From assembly GCA_019217005.1 (NCBI GenBank), contig JAHBNG010000143.1, positions 1 to 36,035 on the forward strand: 36,035 nt of DNA, given 5' to 3'. This stretch comes from Chloroflexi bacterium TSY (GTDB lineage: Bacteria > Chloroflexota > Anaerolineae > Caldilineales > Caldilineaceae). The translations under genes were made by a program, and so were the position numbers. Shown here piece after piece: positions 16,254-24,326 of the stretch; position 1 is the stretch's first letter, and every line of letters starts with the position of its first letter. Below the pieces are notes generated by a model. It ran no database searches. It was not told where the DNA came from and saw only the letters and a program-made list of their open reading frames with translations.

Positions 16254-17207
16254 CTACTCAAGCGCTTCATCAAGCGCACCGATGTGATGAATAAAGGCGT
16301 CTTCCAACGAAACTGACCGTTGACGCAAGCGCGCCCGCACTTTATCTTGGCGCAGTACGTGGATAATCGCTTCCAGTCCGTCCAGCGGATCGATGACGGC
16401 CAACAAAAGCCACCTCTCGGAACGCTCTAAAGTCGAGAGAACAGCGTCCAATGTACACAGACGTTCCTGGGTTGCGAACGGTAAATGGGTTTTCTCAATC
16501 TCTATCAGATCACCAAAGCCCATCTCTCCTTTCAGACTCTCTGGCGTTCCTTCAACTGGAATTCTTCCACGATGAATCAAAGCAACCCGACTCGCAAGCT
16601 CATCGACTTCAGAGAGTATGTGCGATGTCAACAGCATTGCCTTGCCTTCTTGATGGACATATGAGCGCAAAAAGGAGCGGATATTCTGGGCAATCAGCGG
16701 GTCGAGCCCCTTGGTTGGCTCATCCAGATAGATGATCGGCGGGTTATGCAGAAGTGCCCGCATAATCACAACGGTCTGCTTTTGTCCCCCGGATAACTGC
16801 ACAAACAGTTTGCCCAATTGAGGTTCAAAGTCGAAAGTTTGGGCCAGCTTCTCGATTTGCTGATTAATCACACCTCTGCTCATCCCGCGCAGTGCGCCAA
16901 AGAAGTGCAAATTCTCACGCACAGTCAGGCGCGCGTAGGCGGATCGTTCCGTATCTTGCCCCACGTAGCCAAAAAGATGACGTACCTCAGTGGGGTGGTG
17001 ATCCAGATCGTAACCCATGACATTGACCTGACCATTGTCTTTTGTCAACAAAGTTGCCAGAATCTTAATTAGCGTTGTCTTGCCCGCGCCATTGGGGCCA
17101 AGCAAGGCCAGAATCTCGCCTTGGTGAAGAGTTATGGTGGCGTTGTCTAGTGCAGTGGCCTCGCCATATTGCTTATGGATGTTGTTTGCCCTCAAAAATT
17201 GTTCCAT
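16254..17207 (-). CDS. ABC transporter ATP-binding protein
   Basis: I take the start at the ATG of MEQFLRANNIHKQYGEA (17207), with GGAAGG upstream; a longer frame exists but lacks homology-like sequence. Walker A is LGPNGAGKTTLIK, the Q loop YVGQDTERSA, the signature LSGGQKQTV, Walker B IIYLDEPTKGLDP and the switch His TSHIL. The signature continues QKQT rather than the usual QRR/QKRR, a mild deviation. A C-terminal extension of about 100 residues is typical of the CcmA/DrrA-type family. It pairs with the following permease for ATP-driven export. Confidence 0.95.
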   Translation of the reverse strand: MEQFLRANNIHKQYGEATALDNATITLHQGEILALLGPNGAGKTTLIKILATLLTKDNGQVNVMGYDLDHHPTEVRHLFGYVGQDTERSAYARLTVRENLHFFGALRGMSRGVINQQIEKLAQTFDFEPQLGKLFVQLSGGQKQTVVIMRALLHNPPIIYLDEPTKGLDPLIAQNIRSFLRSYVHQEGKAMLLTSHILSEVDELASRVALIHRGRIPVEGTPESLKGEMGFGDLIEIEKTHLPFATQERLCTLDAVLSTLERSERWLLLAVIDPLDGLEAIIHVLRQDKVRARLRQRSVSLEDAFIHHIGALDEALE

Positions 17208-17310
17208 TTTTGTCCTTCCCTTTCCCTCCCATAGAACGCGAACGAGACGGATCCAGCGGATTTTTGCAGATTCTATGGGGTAATTCAGAATTGTAGTCCC
17301 GTCTCTGGGG

Positions 17311-17392
17311 GACAAGTGTCAAGAGTACGACGCCTTTCGTGTGAAGATCTGGGGTTCTTGATACTTGTCACTTCAGAGAAGTGACCTACAGT
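17311..17392. repeat. Nested palindromes between exporter and acyltransferase genes
   Basis: GACAAGTGTCAAGA (17311-17324) pairs with TCTTGATACTTGTC (17356-17369) with one mismatch. Overlapping it, GTCACTTC (17367-17374) pairs with GAAGTGAC (17378-17385) across AGA. The motif GTCACTTCAGAGAAGTGAC followed nearby by CTACA recurs in the palindrome at 29463-29526. Confidence 0.6.
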
Positions 17393-17421
17393 TTGGCCGT
17401 CTTTTTGGTAAAGATACGGCA

Positions 17422-18588
17422 TCATCCTAGCACCTTGGTTGCTCCAGGCAAACGGCGGATGAGAATGCTGAGCAAAAAGCAGACTGATACCGTGATCGCC
17501 CCCGCAACAAAGAATTTCAGAATCGATGGCCATGCGACTGATAACAAGCCTATATTCACCGCATAGAGAACAGTTGCGTGAATAATGTAGACCGTATAGG
17601 CATTCGCTGCCATCATCTGCAACAATGGGTTGCTCCGATTAAAGCATGTGCGGAAGAGGTAGAGCAGCACGATTAGCATCGCTATCATTACAAAAGATTC
17701 CCACAGCGCATAGCCAAAGGCTGCCCAATGCCAACCACCCATCACATTCGTCAAGTTTGAGGCATCTGCTAAAACACCTGCAGCCACCGCCAACAGCACG
17801 AAGAGTGGCAGTGCCAGTAATGCCCCAATACCCCAACGCCGCGCCTGTGTGAATGATATGGCCGTGAACCAATCATTGCGCCAAGCAACGGTACCGATCA
17901 CAAACGCAATGATATAATGTACAAAGTGTCCGGGCTGCACACCAGCAAACCAAACGCCCACTGGAAAGCGCAGACGCACGGCAAAAGTGAGAACTGTCAG
18001 CACACCAATCCAACTCCACAGCATTCGGTCTGACAGAACCGGACGATTCGCATATCTTTGCTTCTGCATAGGTAGTTGACTTTGACGAGGCTCGGATTCG
18101 TGAGCGACACGCTGGTCCATCAGTGTTCGAACCAGTAGATACCCCACGGCAAAAACAAGCAATGCCTGCAAGAACCAGAGATGTCCTGGTGCATACCCAA
18201 GACGAAACTGAAACGGCACGTCGCGATAAAAAACATCTAGCAGATATTCGTTGAGATTGCGTACAACGATTATGTAGACCAAAAGAGGGATGCCCAACCG
18301 CACAAGACGGTCAGTCAGAAACTGTCTTGTTCCTTTGCGCTCGAATGATGCCGGTGTAAAGTACGCTTGATTGACTGCATTGAAGATGGACAACAGAATC
18401 GGGCTGATCTCATCGGTTACAACATCTTGTACACCCCAGTCACCTGCGCCACCATAGGCGATAGCGGCATGGTGCAGAATCACCAGCACGGTCAAATAGA
18501 CCCGCAAATTGTCGATATATGCAAACCGCGAACGCGTCTGTTCGTCAGCGTGCGTGCTTTCGATTGTCATCCTTTGTGTGGCGACCAT
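17422..18588 (-). CDS. Acyltransferase-3 family membrane protein
   Basis: The 388-residue polytopic membrane protein starts with the family signature YIDNLRVYLTVLVILHHAAIAYG and carries a later LPLLVYI-type segment, APGHLWFLQALLVFAVGYLL and about nine further membrane spans. Family members transfer acyl groups (often acetyl or succinyl) to periplasmic glycans, lipids or antibiotics. One conserved span seems shortened: after FNAVNQAYF the sequence goes directly to TPASFERKG, where relatives known to me have some ten more residues (roughly MSLFFLLSGYF) before that point. The frame is kept. The deletion may impair the protein. The C-terminus (RRLPGATKVLG) looks complete. Confidence 0.85.
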   Translation of the reverse strand: MVATQRMTIESTHADEQTRSRFAYIDNLRVYLTVLVILHHAAIAYGGAGDWGVQDVVTDEISPILLSIFNAVNQAYFTPASFERKGTRQFLTDRLVRLGIPLLVYIIVVRNLNEYLLDVFYRDVPFQFRLGYAPGHLWFLQALLVFAVGYLLVRTLMDQRVAHESEPRQSQLPMQKQRYANRPVLSDRMLWSWIGVLTVLTFAVRLRFPVGVWFAGVQPGHFVHYIIAFVIGTVAWRNDWFTAISFTQARRWGIGALLALPLFVLLAVAAGVLADASNLTNVMGGWHWAAFGYALWESFVMIAMLIVLLYLFRTCFNRSNPLLQMMAANAYTVYIIHATVLYAVNIGLLSVAWPSILKFFVAGAITVSVCFLLSILIRRLPGATKVLG

Positions 18589-18631
18589 TTCCTGCTCCTC
18601 TCTTGTTTAATGATGCGATAGGGTGCAAATC

Positions 18632-18985
18632 TGTCTCAGTAGATCCAAATTTCAGGTTTTGAGAGAGAATTCTGGCTAAACAGTTGACATAAATACAAAT
18701 TTGCCGGTCGATATCTAGTTTTTGCGTTAAATTTGGGGGTGGTTCATTTTAGGCGGACAATTAGGTTTACATTTTTGCAAAGAGAAAAGATGTTTATATT
18801 TTCTAATTTGAGCCATGCTCAGGCAGAAAATGACCTCATATAGATTTTTGTCTATGTATCAAAAGTGTAAACCTAATTCTGAACCACCCCGTTTTCTGTA
18901 ACCGAAATCTGAATAAATGACTCTAAAATCCCTGCAATCTCGACTGAAAATAGCCAAAAACGCCAAATTTGGATCTACTGTGTCT
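18632..18985. mobile_element. MITE-1 copy C with target duplication and nested MITE-2
   Basis: The element itself runs 18637-18980 and is flanked by the 5-bp direct repeat TGTCT (18632-18636, 18981-18985). Its length of 344 bp equals 215 minus 26 plus 155: a 155-bp MITE-2 sits inside and 26 bp of MITE-1 are missing at that point. It fills most of the gap between the acyltransferase and regulator genes. Nothing else is recognisable from 18986 to 19099. Confidence 0.85.
18736..18890. mobile_element. MITE-2 copy 1 (155 bp), nested in MITE-1 copy C
   Basis: The ends are GGGGTGGTTCA and its complement TGAACCACCCC. The same element, inverted, is at 22111-22266. Here no 8-bp target duplication is left, because 26 bp of the host MITE have been removed at the insertion point. 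Confidence 0.85.
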
Positions 18986-19099
18986 AGCAATTTATGCCTA
19001 CATGTACCACCCTGAATTGTGTATGAGTATAGCAGGGGCAAAGGTCCGAGGAATCACATGATGATGTAATTGTGAATGTGATAGAGAATGTGATTTCTG

Positions 19100-21850
19100 T
19101 TATAGCAAACCCAGTTCTTGGGCACGCTGCACTGCTTGATTGCGCCGATTGACGTTGAGCTTGCCATAGATATGTTTGGCGTGGGCGCGCACAGTATTTA
19201 AACTAATGAACAGCCGATCCCCAATCGCCTGATAAGTTAGATCGTCAGCCATCAAGCGTAAAACATCGAGTTCGCGTGCACTGAGCGATTCGGCCAATGG
19301 GGCTGGGTGTCCCGGACTTGTGAGGGGTGTCATTTGCGTGGGAGTGGATACATTCGATGTTGCGTGCATGGTTGTAAATGAATTTAACAGGGTATGTACA
19401 TAGGGTGGGGTATTTTCTTGACCAATTATCATTTGCAGCAGGTATAAAATCGGCGGGCCTTCGTCCAGAAAAACTCGGAAATATCCACTTGATTCGCCCA
19501 TCACGAAAGCGTCATGCAAGGCGCGAAGTGCCTGATTTAGTTTGTTTTGATGATGGTAGAGTTGCGCCCGCAGGAGGAGAAGCTCAATTTGCTCAATATA
19601 GTGAATGCGTTTGTTGGTCTTTTGTTGCAATTGAGCTAGTAGGGTCTCAGCAATCGTCCATTGTTGTTGGGCTAATGCTAGACGAATGCACGCGACAGTT
19701 CTTTCAGTCGTTCTAGCACTTGATTCATGAGCAGAGAGTTGATCCGCCACATCTTGTTGACGCCCTTGATGGTTCCACAAGCGCCATTGCAATAGCTCAA
19801 CATCAGCCAAAAGTTCATCCGCAGCATCGGTCGGTGTACCTTGTTGAGTTGCCGACGTCCAGGTCTCTTTGGCAAGCAAGCGCGCTGAGGCAAAAAAACG
19901 ATCGACCTCATCATGCTTCCCTTGCACATACAAAGCCTTGATCAGTTCCAAATAGCCGTCCATAATATGACGAGTATGACCCCAGCGTTGACTACAGGCA
20001 ACTGCTTCTCGTGCATGGGCCTCCGCCTCTTCCAACTGATTCCATTGATAGAGTATTCGTGAATATTTGGCGTATGCCTTGCCCGTTGCGGGATGGCTCT
20101 CGCTGGTTCGCTTACCCCATTCTTGTCCTTTTCGAATGGCGCACCGATAGATAGCAGCAGCTTTTGGCAAATGACCCAAATTCTCGTACAAAGCACCTTG
20201 GCTTCCCAGCGCGGTCAACTGCAATGTGAGACTGTTTGCCTGCGAAGTTAGCTCAACTGCTTCGGCCAAAGCTTGTTCCGCAAGGGTCGCTTCATGCTGC
20301 CGTACATAGGCATCGCCAAGGTTGAGCGCCACAGCCCCCCGCAAAAAAGTTTCATCTGATGGCAGCTTGATGAGAGCGCGCTGCGAGACAGCGATAATCT
20401 CCTCAGTTTGTCCTCTGAAATTGACGGCAACAGTTGAACGTATGGCGTTCAGATATCCTTGAATTGTTGCCGCATCAAGCGGCAACGCTGCATCTGTTGG
20501 CAAATGTGTCAGAGCCTGTTCGGCGATCTTCAGCCAGTGGTCGGCTTGCTCAAACTGGGCCTGGATCAGTGCGATACCAGCCTGGGCAAAAGCCAGTATG
20601 GGACTTGCTTCGCACATGGAATGCGGCAGCGCAGTGAGCCCCTTGACGAGGGCAGCCACATCATTCGTACGCGCCATTCGCATCGCATTGGCTTCAATGA
20701 GTCGGGCTGCACGTTCAGTATCTTGGGCAATCAGAGCATGATTAATGGCATCCTCAGGCAAATCATGCTCTGCATACCACGTTGCGGCCCGACGATGTAG
20801 AGTGTTGATCTCGTCCGGGTCGAGTTGCTCTAGACGATGACGCAGAAAATCGGCGAAGAGACCGTGGTAGCGATACCAGAGACGCTCGTTGTCTAACGGC
20901 ACGAGAAAAAGATTCTCTTTGGCCAAGGCTTCGAGTTTTTGTTGACCATTGGTTCCAGCAGTCACGGCATCACAAAGTTCACCACAGAGTCGATCCAATA
21001 GGACGGTTTGGATGAGAAAAGACTGCTGCTCTGTACAAAGTTGGGTAAAGACTTCCGCTGTCAAGTAATCAAAAATGGGGCGATCATCACCGCGGAAATT
21101 TGTTAGGTGGGTAGCAATCTGTTCTGCGGATGGCGTTGCGCCGATAGATTGTAAAACCATACTCGCCAACCGGAGAACGGCTGCCCAGCCGGCAGTACGC
21201 TCTTCGAGCATGGTCACAATGGCTGGTTCAAGTGACAGATGTAGTGTTGCATCGAAAAATGCGGATATCTCTGCTGTGGAAAAGCGCAAAGCATCAATGG
21301 TCACCTCCTGCACTTCGCCGTGAACGCGAAGACGGGCAAGCGATAGAGGCGGCTCTTGTCGGCAGGCAATGACAACGTGGAGGTGGGGCGGTGCATGTGC
21401 AAGCAAGAAGTCGAGCATCTCGTGAACCGCTGCTTTGTCGATCAGATGATAGTCGTCTAGCACCAGCAACAGCAACTCTGAGTGCTGCGTCAACTCATTG
21501 ATCAATGTCGTTAACACGGTCTCGATGGGAGGTGGCTCCAAGGAATGAAGCAAGGTCAACGCTTGTTCACCCAAGTGAGGATAGACCTCTCGAATTGCTG
21601 CAATAAAGTAAGTCAAAAAACGGCTCGGCTCATTATCCGCATCGTCAAGTGTGAGCCACGCGGCGGAACACTCCAATGTATTGACCCACTGACTGATTAA
21701 GGTAGATTTACCAAAGCCGGCTGGTGCGACGATCAATGTGGCTCTGGCTGTTAATCCACTGCTGAGTCGAGCCAATAATTCGTGTCGCACAATCGCCGTG
21801 GGGTGTGATATAGGCGTGTAGAGTTTGGTTGCGAGGAGTGGCGTTTGCAT
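19100..21850 (-). CDS. LuxR/MalT-type ATP-dependent transcriptional regulator
   Basis: I take the ATG of MQTPLLATKLYTPISH (21850), giving 916 residues; the longer frame upstream is read-through from an acyltransferase pseudogene. The order is an N-terminal STAND-type ATPase with Walker A VAPAGFGKSTLISQW and Walker B LLLLVLDDYHLID, an arm and winged-helix region, TPR-like alpha repeats (about residues 400-800), and a C-terminal LuxR helix-turn-helix (LSARELDVLRLMADDL, QAIGDRLFISLNTVRAHAKHIYGKL). MalT-like regulators assemble on ligand and ATP binding and activate transcription. The ligand and targets are unknown. TATACT lies 6 nt before the ATG with no clear ribosome binding site, which hints at a leaderless transcript. 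Confidence 0.93.
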   Translation of the reverse strand: MQTPLLATKLYTPISHPTAIVRHELLARLSSGLTARATLIVAPAGFGKSTLISQWVNTLECSAAWLTLDDADNEPSRFLTYFIAAIREVYPHLGEQALTLLHSLEPPPIETVLTTLINELTQHSELLLLVLDDYHLIDKAAVHEMLDFLLAHAPPHLHVVIACRQEPPLSLARLRVHGEVQEVTIDALRFSTAEISAFFDATLHLSLEPAIVTMLEERTAGWAAVLRLASMVLQSIGATPSAEQIATHLTNFRGDDRPIFDYLTAEVFTQLCTEQQSFLIQTVLLDRLCGELCDAVTAGTNGQQKLEALAKENLFLVPLDNERLWYRYHGLFADFLRHRLEQLDPDEINTLHRRAATWYAEHDLPEDAINHALIAQDTERAARLIEANAMRMARTNDVAALVKGLTALPHSMCEASPILAFAQAGIALIQAQFEQADHWLKIAEQALTHLPTDAALPLDAATIQGYLNAIRSTVAVNFRGQTEEIIAVSQRALIKLPSDETFLRGAVALNLGDAYVRQHEATLAEQALAEAVELTSQANSLTLQLTALGSQGALYENLGHLPKAAAIYRCAIRKGQEWGKRTSESHPATGKAYAKYSRILYQWNQLEEAEAHAREAVACSQRWGHTRHIMDGYLELIKALYVQGKHDEVDRFFASARLLAKETWTSATQQGTPTDAADELLADVELLQWRLWNHQGRQQDVADQLSAHESSARTTERTVACIRLALAQQQWTIAETLLAQLQQKTNKRIHYIEQIELLLLRAQLYHHQNKLNQALRALHDAFVMGESSGYFRVFLDEGPPILYLLQMIIGQENTPPYVHTLLNSFTTMHATSNVSTPTQMTPLTSPGHPAPLAESLSARELDVLRLMADDLTYQAIGDRLFISLNTVRAHAKHIYGKLNVNRRNQAVQRAQELGLL

Positions 21851-21855
21851 GGTAG

Positions 21856-21866
21856 AAGTATACCAT
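21856..21866 (-). promoter_or_regulatory. Possible -10 box giving a leaderless regulator mRNA
   Basis: On the minus strand GGTATACT ends 6-7 bases before the regulator ATG, so transcription would begin at or near the start codon. No purine-rich ribosome binding site is present. No convincing -35 box at 17 nt is seen, so the call is tentative. Confidence 0.3.
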
Positions 21867-21878
21867 ATAACAATATAA

Positions 21879-21904
21879 GTGGACCGCAATCGTGTCATTC
21901 TCAC
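21879..21904. repeat. Half copy of the palindromic intergenic element
   Basis: GTGGACCGCAATCGTGTCAT continuing to TCTCAC matches the complement of the right half of the element at 5440-5470 with a few differences. It sits exactly where the PlsC-like pseudogene loses similarity, so it marks a breakpoint. Confidence 0.55.
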
Positions 21905-22102
21905 AGGAAAAATGATCAGTGCGCCACCATTTTTCAATAGATCAATCGCCCGCTGCTTGGCTTGGATGTTCAGCTCGGCTGCGTTATGCGTTTCTTGAAA
22001 GCCGATGGGGAAAAAGTAGGGGTTGAGGTGCTCGATTTCGCAGAATTTGTAGTAGATCAACGCTCCCCAGTTCGATCGACTCGTCGCACCTAAAAAGGAG
22101 AG

Positions 22103-22274
22103 AAAAATCCGGGGTGGTTCAGAATTAGGTTTACACTTTTGATACATAGATAAAAATCTATATTGAGGTCATTTTCTGCCTGAGCATGGCTCAAAGTAGA
22201 AAATATAAACATCTTTTCTCTTTGCAAAAATGTAAACCTAATTGTCCGCCTAAAATGAACCACCCCAAAAATCC
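22103..22274. mobile_element. MITE-2 copy 2 (156 bp) with 8-bp target duplication
   Basis: The element runs 22111-22266, with ends GGGGTGGTTCA and its complement. The 8-bp direct repeat AAAAATCC flanks it (22103-22110 and 22267-22274). It interrupts the PlsC-like gene between DGIF and LSFLGATS. It is inverted relative to copy 1. An 8-bp duplication with GGG ends suggests mobilisation by an IS1595- or ISL3-like transposase, but none is present. Confidence 0.9.
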
Positions 22275-22410
22275 CATCTAAAACTCCAAAAGGATGATTT
22301 GCAATAAAGACCAGTGGTCCCGAAGCTGGAATCTTCTCAAGTTGCGCACCATCATACTCGATCTGAACGTTTAGAACCCTAAAAGCCTCAGTGAAAAACG
22401 AAGCTTTTCC

Positions 22411-22635
22411 AGTATCAGTAGATCCAAATTTCAGGTTTTGAGAGAGAATTCTGGCTAAACAGTTGACATAAATACAAATTTGCCGGTCGATATCTAGTTT
22501 TTGCGTTAGATTTGGGCGATTTTCAGATATGAAATAGGTTGTTTTCTGTAACCGAAATCTGAATAAATGACTCCAAAATCCCTGCAATCTCGACTGAAAA
22601 TAGCCAAAAACGCCAAATTTGGATCTACTGAGTAT
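22411..22635. mobile_element. MITE-1 copy D (215 bp) with 5-bp target duplication
   Basis: The element runs 22416-22630 and is flanked by AGTAT on both sides (22411-22415, 22631-22635). It lies in the N-terminal part of the PlsC-like gene, where the first triplets of the element bring an immediate stop. In the same direction an open frame through the whole element leads into the downstream gene piece. Confidence 0.9.
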
Positions 22636-22766
22636 GGCATTCTGGAATCAATTCATAGCGTTTCTCAAGTTGTCGTTTGCCAGAGAGGAATTCAATTGTG
22701 CGAATCAGTTTTCGCTTGAAAAACGAGTATTCAGGTAAAGCTCCTACATTGGCGAATATATCGCTT

Positions 22767-23009
22767 GCAAAACCATCACCGGCACTCTTACAACAAGCCG
22801 AAACGTTGTTGGGGCTCGCTCCAAATGGAGCATGGATGGTTGGCGATCGTATTAGCGATTTGCAGACCGCGCAGGCCTACGGTGCAACACCGCTTTTGGT
22901 CAGAACGGGCGATGGTTTACGAACGGAGAAGGAGCTTGGTGAAAGAGGGATAGACGGGATAAAAGTTTATGATGATTTAGCGGCGGCGGTCGAGCATATT
23001 CTTGGTTAG
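22767..23009 (+). pseudogene. 3-prime fragment of a HAD-family phosphatase (GmhB-like)
   Basis: Only the last third of the protein remains: KPSPALLQQAETLLGL contains the HAD motif III Lys, WMVGDRISDLQTAQAYG the motif IV Asp pair, and TPLLVRTGDGL follows. This pattern is typical of D-glycero-D-manno-heptose-1,7-bisphosphate 7-phosphatase (GmhB) and its histidinol-phosphatase relatives. The nucleophile Asp and the N-terminal half are missing. Upstream sequence belongs to the PlsC-like pseudogene on the other strand, so a rearrangement joined two truncated genes. Confidence 0.7.
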
Positions 23010-23155
23010 GATTGCTCTGTCTATAGTAGACGCTCATCAGATGACATTGCGCAAATGCTCCATTTTGCCTTCGCTCGACAAAGCAGTTCGCACAATTTTC
23101 TTAGACGAGCCTAGTATTTTGTCAACAAAGTTGTGATATCTCTAAACAAACCTAT

Positions 23156-23200
23156 GTAGCGACAAACCAGGTTTCTGACAGAAACCTGGTTTGTCGACCT
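23156..23200. terminator. Perfect 18-bp hairpin with 1-nt centre
   Basis: CGACAAACCAGGTTTCTG (23160-23177) is followed by A and its exact complement (23179-23196), with further GTAG/CTAC pairing outside. The AAACCAGGTTTCT motif is a common dispersed hairpin in filamentous bacteria, from memory. It lies between two convergent genes and probably ends transcripts from both sides. The sequence 23010-23155 otherwise shows nothing clear. Confidence 0.6.
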
Positions 23201-23912
23201 ACCATTCAAAGCTCTGAATCACGATAACGCCTTCACGATCGGCCCGGCGAAGTGCTTGTGGACGGGCCATGTGGGTGATGAGGAGGGGCAGAATGCGATA
23301 GTTGGGCAGTTCGCCATCTGCTTGTGCTTGACGCACGGCTTCAATGTTATCGAACAGTTGGCGAAAATCATCTGCCCCCAATCGAGTTTTGCTTTCGCCA
23401 ACAATGAGGATCGGTTCGCCATCTTGATGCGCTTCAGCCAGAAGGTTAATCTCTCGGTCACGCACATATTCGCGAATGAAACGGCGGTCGACTGTGATTC
23501 CATGTTCTTCTTGTAGGAATTGGGGCAGTGAACGATAGGCTTCATTTTCCAGCGCATACCCAAACGAGCTAGACAGACCAGCAAGCTCCGATCGGGTAGC
23601 CGCAAGATCTTTACTCATACGTTCCGTGGTTTCGGCTAGACTAGCCATTGCTATCTCGGTGCGCTTTTGGGCTTCAGCCAATTCGTCCATGCGCTGCTCG
23701 GTGCGCTTTTGGGCTTCAGCCAATTCGTCCATGCGGAGTTCAGTACGCGTTTGGGCTGCCCCAAGATCGCGTACGATCTCTTTCAGTTCGTTGAAGTCAC
23801 CTGTCTTGACCAGATCGGTATACGCGTCCGTAATGACCTTGGACAGCAAGGTGGCCTGCGATTGTGTAAATTCTTTCGTTAGGTGGTTGGTTAACGCTTC
23901 ACCAGTTAACAT
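23199..23912 (-). CDS. Coiled-coil protein with PD-(D/E)XK nuclease-like domain
   Basis: The 237-residue protein starts with a helical region of about 60 residues, followed by a coiled coil built of 14-residue repeats (RTExRMDELAEAQK). The C-terminal 110 residues resemble the PD-(D/E)XK fold: VDRRFIREYV, REINLLAEAHQDGEPILIVGESKTR with the Glu-x-Lys core, and a DDFRQLFDNIEAVRQA helix. Such proteins (the DUF3782 group, as I recall) are frequent in cyanobacteria and Chloroflexota; their role is unknown and a conserved first Asp of a nuclease site is not obvious. It is monocistronic and ends at a strong hairpin. Confidence 0.8.
   Translation of the reverse strand: MLTGEALTNHLTKEFTQSQATLLSKVITDAYTDLVKTGDFNELKEIVRDLGAAQTRTELRMDELAEAQKRTEQRMDELAEAQKRTEIAMASLAETTERMSKDLAATRSELAGLSSSFGYALENEAYRSLPQFLQEEHGITVDRRFIREYVRDREINLLAEAHQDGEPILIVGESKTRLGADDFRQLFDNIEAVRQAQADGELPNYRILPLLITHMARPQALRRADREGVIVIQSFEW
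23657..23736. repeat. 42-bp tandem duplication in the coiled-coil gene
   Basis: A block of about 38 identical bases recurs with a 42-bp offset (23657 and 23699), encoding two exact copies of RTEQRMDELAEAQK-type repeats. It suggests recent in-frame slippage that lengthens the coil by 14 residues. Confidence 0.8.
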
Positions 23913-24031
23913 GATTGTTTTGCCTTCATCGGATCGGGGAATGATCGCTCAGTTATCCCCACCTATCTACAGAGTATAGAACTCATCTCAATATTGTACT
24001 ACGTTTGTTCCCTCTTGAGCAAAGGATCTTT

Positions 24032-24298
24032 ATGGCACAAGCATCGGTCCGAATACAACCAAGAGAGAATCGGTCATTTTGGCTGCACATTTCTCCCCGG
24101 CTACGCGACGACATTGCGGGCTACCTCTTTGTAACACTGTGGCTGCTTTCATTATTGACGTGCAGGCTGGTTCACCATCTACTCACGCATTCTCATATCC
24201 ATGAGCAAAGCAGCTCTGAGTGTCGTATGCTGATTGTCTTTTACATTGCACAGCAGCGTTTTGTGCGAGGCATTGTGATTTCTGGGGTGAAAGGTTAA
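24032..24298 (+). pseudogene. Fused remnant of sugar ABC permeases (MalF start, MalG end)
   Basis: The start ATG has AAAGGA upstream. The beginning (LHISPRLRDDIAGYLFVTLWLLSLL) matches the N-terminal cytoplasmic tail and first membrane span of MalF-type permeases. The end (LIVFYIAQQRFVRGIVISGVKG) matches the C-terminal tail of MalG-type permeases exactly at the usual stop. Everything between is missing or scrambled, so a deletion removed most of two adjacent permease genes and fused their ends. It cannot transport. Confidence 0.75.
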
Positions 24299-24326
24299 CC
24301 AACTGCCAGATGATTACCTGCAACGG

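Larger units (their letters stand above)
21905..22770 (-). pseudogene. PlsC-type lysophospholipid acyltransferase, interrupted by two MITEs
   Basis: Removing MITE-1 copy D and MITE-2 copy 2, each with one target duplication, restores a single frame. From the 5-prime side it reads EYSFFKRKLIRTIEFLSGK, KRYELIPECHTGKASFFTEA, a strand VQIEYDGAQLEKIPASGPLV, IANHPFGVLDGIFLSFLGAT, then ALIYYKFCEIEHLNPYFFPI and LLKNGGALIIFP. This matches the family that acylates lysophosphatidate or related lipids at the inner membrane; the NHPFG block replaces the common NHxxxxD motif, as in the ornithine-lipid/hemolysin-like branch. The C-terminal part after ALIIFP is missing at a palindromic-element breakpoint. 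The N-terminus runs into a HAD-phosphatase fragment on the other strand. Confidence 0.75.

Noticed and set aside
18859..19041. 60-residue minus-strand open frame
   Set aside because: It spans MITE-1 copy C and MITE-2; it is an element artefact.
19100..22147. 1015-residue start for the MalT-like regulator
   Set aside because: The first 99 residues are MITE-2 and acyltransferase pseudogene sequence; homology to the regulator family starts at the ATG at 21850.
22677..22766. N-terminal part of the HAD-fragment frame as genuine protein
   Set aside because: This stretch encodes the acyltransferase N-terminus on the opposite strand and shows no HAD motif; only the part from KPSPALL onward is HAD-like.
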